Below are positions 13,347-16,677 of a DNA stretch of 16,677 bases, one piece after another. This DNA comes from Bacillota bacterium (lineage in GTDB: Bacteria; Armatimonadota; Hebobacteria; Hebobacterales; Hebobacteraceae): positions 1 to 16,677 of the forward strand of contig DAOVEW010000002.1 in the NCBI GenBank assembly GCA_030668755.1. The letters are read 5' to 3'. Each line of letters begins with the position of its first letter. Position 1 is the first letter of the stretch. The position numbers were made by a program, and so were the translations under genes. The notes under the pieces were generated by a model, which had not been told where the DNA came from, did not search any database, and saw nothing but the letters and a program-made list of their open reading frames with translations.

Positions 13347-14408
13347 CTAGTAGATGAAGATCGCGTCCGGGTAGCAGGGCAGCACCCAAGAGGCGTCTGC
13401 GGAGGTCGGGCCCCAAGTGCTGACGCCCTGGTAGTCGCCCTCGGCGATCCTGGTGATCAGCCTTTCAGAGTTTGTCCAGGTAGCGTGGCCATCGAGGAAG
13501 CCGATGTTCACGCCACCGAGGTGTCTGGCGTACGGCCTGCGCAACTCCGGATTCCTCAGGAAGGATCCGTCGTTGGGCGCGTAGATGTACAGGCCGCAGT
13601 CCGCGGCCCACGTGCAGATCTCCCAGTCGGTCCAGCCACAGGTGGCGCTGCACTCGAGGGTGCAGAGGTCGGGGTACGCCATCGTGCCCACGTTGTTGTC
13701 CTCGGAGGAAACGCCGGCGTCCGAGCAGATGATGTAGTTGACGGGATCCTGGACCTCGACTAGCTTGAGCCCAGGCGCCCACTGCGTCCCGATGGTCTGG
13801 ATGAACGCCTTGTTGGCCACAGCTCCTTGGACGGAGCCGAGCTCGGGCACGGCCATTATCCCCTGGCCGAGCGAGTCGGTGACGTCGCCGCCCCAACCGG
13901 GCGGCCAGGACCAGAAGCACGGGCCGCCGATCATGTTGTCGCCTGCGATGGTTCCCCACTGGCCCTCATAGCTCTTGAGGTGGCCGAGCCAGTCCGGTCC
14001 GGGGACGATCCAGGTCGCACCCCCTCCGACTTTCGCGCTCGGACACTGCCACACATCGCGATTCTTGATGTACTCGTCAAAGATGACTGCCCAGCGGAGG
14101 TACGGATTGGACTGGAAGCAACACCAGGCATCCGATTCCTCGGGTGGGTCTGAGCCACCGGGTGCGGTCGCGAAGTACGCGCGCGCCTCCTCACGGTGCT
14201 CCGTCGGAGGCAGCGTGTCGTTGTTGTCCGCAAGGTACATCTGAATGGCCAGCGCAATGTTCTTGACGTTCGATAGACAGACTGCTTTGCGAGCCGATTC
14301 GCGCGCTCGCGCGAAGACCGGAAAGACCATAGCGGCGAGGATACCGATGATCGCGATTACCACCAACAGCTCGATCAGGGTGAACCCTCTTCGCCGTTGC
14401 GTCATCAT
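13347..14408 (-). CDS. Prepilin-like protein, type IV cleavage motif and H-X9-DG C-terminus
   Basis: 353 residues. A basic leader MMTQRRRG (1-8) precedes cleavage after G8 and mature F9; E13 is the conserved Glu at mature position +5, and residues 10-30 form the pilin helix. The segment continues FARARESARKAVCLSNVKNIALAIQMYLADNNDTLPP, typical of the large pseudopilin-like families of Armatimonadota and Planctomycetes-like bacteria. H296 with D306-G307 (HLGGVNIGFLDG) is the family's C-terminal motif. Such proteins are processed by prepilin peptidase and exported or assembled at the membrane; exact role is unknown. The middle region is rich in Trp and Cys (WCCF, CTLECSATCG, ICTWAADCG), suggesting disulfides. 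Start ATG 14408 has AGGAGG seven bases upstream; a second ATG follows directly. An upstream in-frame GTG at 14507 is less likely. It has its own strong terminator. Confidence 0.95.
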   Translation of the reverse strand: MMTQRRRGFTLIELLVVIAIIGILAAMVFPVFARARESARKAVCLSNVKNIALAIQMYLADNNDTLPPTEHREEARAYFATAPGGSDPPEESDAWCCFQSNPYLRWAVIFDEYIKNRDVWQCPSAKVGGGATWIVPGPDWLGHLKSYEGQWGTIAGDNMIGGPCFWSWPPGWGGDVTDSLGQGIMAVPELGSVQGAVANKAFIQTIGTQWAPGLKLVEVQDPVNYIICSDAGVSSEDNNVGTMAYPDLCTLECSATCGWTDWEICTWAADCGLYIYAPNDGSFLRNPELRRPYARHLGGVNIGFLDGHATWTNSERLITRIAEGDYQGVSTWGPTSADASWVLPCYPDAIFIY

Positions 14409-14503
14409 GTGAAGACCTCCTGCTTGCAGGTAATTGGCCACCAGCTCCAACGATAGGGCCGCTCGTTCCACGTCGCTCCACGAGCCACCGCGGCGGGTTC
14501 GGC

Positions 14504-14514
14504 TCACCTCCTTT
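14504..14514 (-). promoter_or_regulatory. Perfect Shine-Dalgarno-like run without an obvious gene
   Basis: The minus strand reads AAAGGAGGTGA, full-length complementarity to the anti-Shine-Dalgarno end of 16S rRNA. No ATG/GTG/TTG lies at the usual distance. The GTG at 14507 sits inside the motif and would add 33 residues, in frame, to the prepilin-like protein. It may serve as a ribosome standby site or mark a lost leader peptide. Confidence 0.4.
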
Positions 14515-14884
14515 CCTGCTCACCCCGTTCGCCCGGCCGGACCTGCCCAAGGGCGCGGGGATGGGCGCTACTGCGGCCCGGTGCCCCCGCGGTGTTTGGG
14601 CGAGCCGGCAAACTGGGAGTTAGACGGAGCACACAGCGTTCTGGTTGGATGCGCGGACGAGCGATGGGTTGTCACGTAATCGAGGGGGACAGCGCTTTGG
14701 CGAAGGCGAGCAAGGCCGCAGCGCGGCTGAAACGAGCCACGGTGGAAACCGGCCTCTGCGAAGCGATCCCACCGGGGTCCCCGCGCGAGCGACCGTGTCA
14801 CAGACTTCTTCCCCGGCGCGCCGCGAACACCCATCTGGTCCATGGTCCTTGCCGCGTGATCGGGTAACACCACTACCATAATGT

Positions 14885-14913
14885 ATTGTACGAGCAGAGA
14901 CACACTCCGTCAT
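14885..14913 (-). promoter_or_regulatory. Possible divergent promoter toward the prepilin-like gene
   Basis: On the minus strand: ATGACG (14913-14908; four of six to TTGACA), 17-base spacer, TACAAT (14890-14885; five of six to TATAAT). Its -35 box abuts the -35 of the AraC-type promoter, so the two would compete for polymerase and could be co-regulated. Confidence 0.35.
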
Positions 14914-14942
14914 TGCACCCCTTTCTGGAGCTGTTGTATAAT
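14913..14942 (+). promoter_or_regulatory. Sigma-70-type promoter of the AraC-family gene, apparently leaderless
   Basis: TTGCAC (14913-14918), 18-base spacer and a perfect TATAAT (14937-14942). Transcription would begin 6-8 bases later, at 14949-14950, i.e. at the A of the ATG. There is no ribosome site in the few bases before the ATG. Confidence 0.65.
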
Positions 14943-14949
14943 CGTCTGA

Positions 14950-15867
14950 ATGGAACGGTTTCCTCCCATTGCGGGACTAGGGATTGACGAGTCTGGGCAG
15001 ACCCGGCGATTCGACTACGGCCTGACGCCGACAGAACCGCTCCACGCGGATGTGACGCGCTCTGAAGGCGACACGCTCCTCACTGTCCACGCCCACGCGG
15101 GCATCGAGTTCAGCATTCTGCTCTCTGGTGCACAAGAGGCGCACTACGAGGACTTCGTCCGACCGCTTAGACCTGGAGACGTTTCGCTCTGCGCAACCTG
15201 GGAGCCCCACGGCTGGCGCAGCACTGCGCCGGATACGGAAGGCGTGGTGCTCATGTTCCTGCCGGATTTTCTGGGCGAGGAGACACTGGGAGACGCGTCG
15301 TGGCTTCAGCTCTTCGCGGTGCCGCCTGCCGAACGTCCGCAAGTGACGAGCGACGAGCTGCGGGAGAGCATGCTGGCGCTGGGCCGGGAGATGCAGCGGG
15401 AGATCCTGGAGAGACGGCCCGGGTGGGAGAGCGCAGTGCGGCTGGACCTATTGAGGGCGTTGCTGGCGCTGAAGCGCGAATGGAAGGTGCCTGCGCTGCC
15501 CAAGTCGCGAATTCGCGTGTCGGCGGGCAACTTGCCGAGGATCATGCCCGCACTCGTGCTGGTGCACACGAGGCCCGCGCGGCGGGTGACTGTGGAGGAG
15601 GCGGCGAAGGCATGTGGCCTCAGCCGCGCGCAGTTCTGCCTGACCTTCCACAATATTATCGGGATTAGCTTCGGACAGTTCTGTACGCGTTTCCGGCTGG
15701 CGTTGGTGGCGGCGATGCTGCTCTCGACGGACATGCCCATGAACGCCATTGCGCAGCGTACGGGGTTTGTGGACGCCAGCCATCTGCACCGTGTGTTTGT
15801 GAAGCGCTACGCATGCACACCCGGCCAGTATCGTATGCAGAACCAGGTGCAGACAAGCAGCGCCTAG
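14950..15867 (+). CDS. AraC-family transcriptional regulator with cupin sensor domain
   Basis: 305 residues. The N-terminal half has a cupin-like ligand-binding region (about 45-95: HAHAGIEFSILLSG...LRPGDVSLCATWEPHGWR). The C-terminal half has two helix-turn-helix units: about 212-233 (RVTVEEAAKACGLSRAQFCLTF) and about 262-283 (MPMNAIAQRTGFVDASHLHRVFVKRY), then TPGQYR. This matches the AraC/XylS signature. Members bind sugar or aromatic effectors and activate nearby operons. ATG 14950 is the start; the mRNA is probably leaderless. It is transcribed away from the prepilin-like gene and converges with the YdjC-like deacetylase, so either neighbour or itself might be its target. The effector is unknown. 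Confidence 0.93.
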   Translation: MERFPPIAGLGIDESGQTRRFDYGLTPTEPLHADVTRSEGDTLLTVHAHAGIEFSILLSGAQEAHYEDFVRPLRPGDVSLCATWEPHGWRSTAPDTEGVVLMFLPDFLGEETLGDASWLQLFAVPPAERPQVTSDELRESMLALGREMQREILERRPGWESAVRLDLLRALLALKREWKVPALPKSRIRVSAGNLPRIMPALVLVHTRPARRVTVEEAAKACGLSRAQFCLTFHNIIGISFGQFCTRFRLALVAAMLLSTDMPMNAIAQRTGFVDASHLHRVFVKRYACTPGQYRMQNQVQTSSA

Positions 15868-15937
15868 AAGCCATTTCGGAAGTCCATGTCGCGGCCTCGA
15901 TGGCCCACAGAGCAAACCCGCTACGAGCTGATCCGCT

Positions 15938-15959
15938 CCGCCTCTGGGCCTTGAGGCGG
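15938..15959. terminator. Hairpin between convergent AraC and YdjC-like genes
   Basis: Arms CCGCCTC (15938-15944) and GAGGCGG (15953-15959) pair over 7 bp with an 8-base loop. It lies between the stops at 15867 (+) and 15980 (-). No T tract, so termination may be Rho-dependent or weak. Confidence 0.4.
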
Positions 15960-15979
15960 CCCCTAGGCGGCTAGCAGTG

Positions 15980-16677
15980 TCACGATAAGCAGTCCCGATA
16001 GGTGGTGAGAGTGATGCCGTTGTCGGAGATGGCGGCCGCGACCTGCGGACTGGTGAATGCGGCGAGCTCCTGCTCCCAGTGGTAGCCCCAGCGGAGCTGC
16101 GCGTCGATGCCGTCGTCAGCCCCCGGGTGACAGCAGATCTCGGTGAGACCACCATCGAGGTCTGCGAGCGTACCGACGAGCGATTGCTCGCTCCACGCGC
16201 CGGCCTCGCGGAAGCCGCGGAAGTCGTTGGCGGCCAGCAGCCCGTTTGCACTCACCATCTTTCTCCCAAGTCGACACAGCCCTCGCAGCGCGATTCCCTG
16301 GGCCGCGCGATGGATGCCTGCGCCGGTGCCGCGAGCGCGCGGTGAGCTCCGTGTCTGAGCTGGGTCGCGAAGCGCCCCGATGCCGTAGTCGGAGGCGAGG
16401 CGCACGACGATCGGCAGGATGCCGGGGAGCATGTGGAGGTGCTGGTGGCTGTCGAGATGAGAGTACGAGAGCCCCGACTGGCGTGCGCGCTCGATCTGCG
16501 CGCGCAGCTCGGTCTCGACCTCCTTGCTCCGGATGCCGCGCCGGAGGTAGCGCCTGAGGAAGGCACTCCAGCTCGGCAGAAAGCGGCCCGAGGAACCGAC
16601 CAGCGACCGGATGCGCTCGGGTGGTGAGAGCGGCTGAGTCCCGGTGAGTGCGAGGTGTATGCCGAGATCGAGAGCGG
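15980..16677 (-). CDS. YdjC/ChbG-family carbohydrate deacetylase, 5'-truncated by window edge
   Basis: The frame is open from the right window edge (ALDLGIHLALTGTQPLSPPERIRSLVG...) to TGA at 15980, about 232 residues; the start lies outside the window. Key family features are seen: DLGIHLALTGTQPL near the left end of what is visible, the metal-binding SHLDSHQHLHMLPGI block around 16464-16420, and GLTEICCHPG further on. The N-terminal Asp pair that completes the metal site is outside the window. YdjC-like enzymes remove acetyl groups from chito-oligosaccharide or related amino sugars; some relatives (HpnK) act near hopanoid genes, but the SHLDSHQHLH form fits the general carbohydrate deacetylases. 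It is convergent with the AraC regulator; the two could share a sugar-related role. Substrate unknown. Confidence 0.87.
   Translation of the reverse strand, partial: ALDLGIHLALTGTQPLSPPERIRSLVGSSGRFLPSWSAFLRRYLRRGIRSKEVETELRAQIERARQSGLSYSHLDSHQHLHMLPGILPIVVRLASDYGIGALRDPAQTRSSPRARGTGAGIHRAAQGIALRGLCRLGRKMVSANGLLAANDFRGFREAGAWSEQSLVGTLADLDGGLTEICCHPGADDGIDAQLRWGYHWEQELAAFTSPQVAAAISDNGITLTTYRDCLS

Larger units (their letters stand above)
14409..14949. other. Divergent intergenic region / possible long prepilin leader
   Basis: About 540 bp with no convincing gene; all frames give low-complexity Arg/Ala/Pro sequence. It carries the promoter of the AraC-type gene at its right end and, by my reading, an overlapping divergent promoter, which would leave the prepilin-like mRNA with an untranslated leader of about 470 bases. 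That leader has a very strong Shine-Dalgarno-like run at 14504-14514. A small hairpin CCTGC-AA-GCAGG (14430-14419) overlaps the ribosome site of the prepilin gene. I recognise no known riboswitch. Confidence 0.45.

Noticed and set aside
13347..14507. GTG 14507 as the start of the prepilin-like protein
   Set aside because: It lies inside the Shine-Dalgarno-like run and would put 41 residues before the cleavage site; ATG 14408 has a properly spaced AGGAGG and gives a usual 8-residue leader.
1..16677. CRISPR array, transposase, integrase or rRNA
   Set aside because: No regularly spaced direct repeats, no transposase- or integrase-like frame and no rRNA-like sequence were seen. The repeated elements here are palindromes and the prepilin-leader copies.

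Overview
The window is GC-rich bacterial DNA with long high-GC3 reading frames, frequent GTG/TTG starts and GGAGG-type ribosome binding sites. The best taxonomic clue is the prepilin-like protein at 13347-14408. Its N-terminus (GFTLIELLVVIAIIGILAAMVFP, then FARARESAR..CLSN) and its C-terminal H-X9-DG motif are typical of large prepilin-like families in Armatimonadota and related Planctomycetes-like lineages. I infer an uncultivated Armatimonadota-like bacterium; no rRNA or tRNA gene is present to confirm this.

Layout. 1-741 (+): 3' part of an unrecognised beta-rich protein, ending at a perfect bidirectional hairpin terminator. 829-4854 (-): a zinc-dependent medium-chain dehydrogenase, a uroporphyrinogen-decarboxylase-like methyltransferase-fold protein and a membrane-anchored GAF/HD-GYP c-di-GMP phosphodiesterase. 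5212-6129 (+): a MenA/UbiA prenyltransferase. Two perfect palindromes follow, then on the minus strand an unrecognised 377-residue protein with a very basic N-terminal tail (6228-7361) and an amidohydrolase-2 family enzyme (7537-8796). 8990-11524 (+): a headless remnant of a DsbA-family protein, an MFS transporter and a GT-C-like membrane protein, tightly packed. 11969-12319 (+): a small single-span membrane protein. 12320-13346: about 1 kb with no intact gene, but with terminators, hairpins, two broken copies of the prepilin leader and a frameshifted membrane-protein tail. 13347-14408 (-): the intact prepilin-like gene. 14950-15867 (+): an AraC-family regulator with an apparently leaderless promoter. 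15980-16677 (-): the 3' part of a YdjC/ChbG-family carbohydrate deacetylase, cut by the window end.

Working together. The dehydrogenase, UroD-like protein, amidohydrolase, cupin/AraC regulator and YdjC deacetylase are kinds of genes often found in sugar and sugar-acid catabolism, but no single complete pathway is encoded. HD-GYP (c-di-GMP turnover) and the prepilin-like protein suggest surface behaviour. MenA points to menaquinone-based respiration.

The most unusual region is 12480-12840. There the DNA encoding the prepilin cleavage segment recurs twice outside any intact gene, on opposite strands and with identical wobble bases. One copy lies in a loop between a hairpin and an intrinsic terminator. 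The other starts just after a possible promoter that would read it as antisense. These are either recombination scars from prepilin genes or parts of a small-RNA system acting on prepilin mRNAs.
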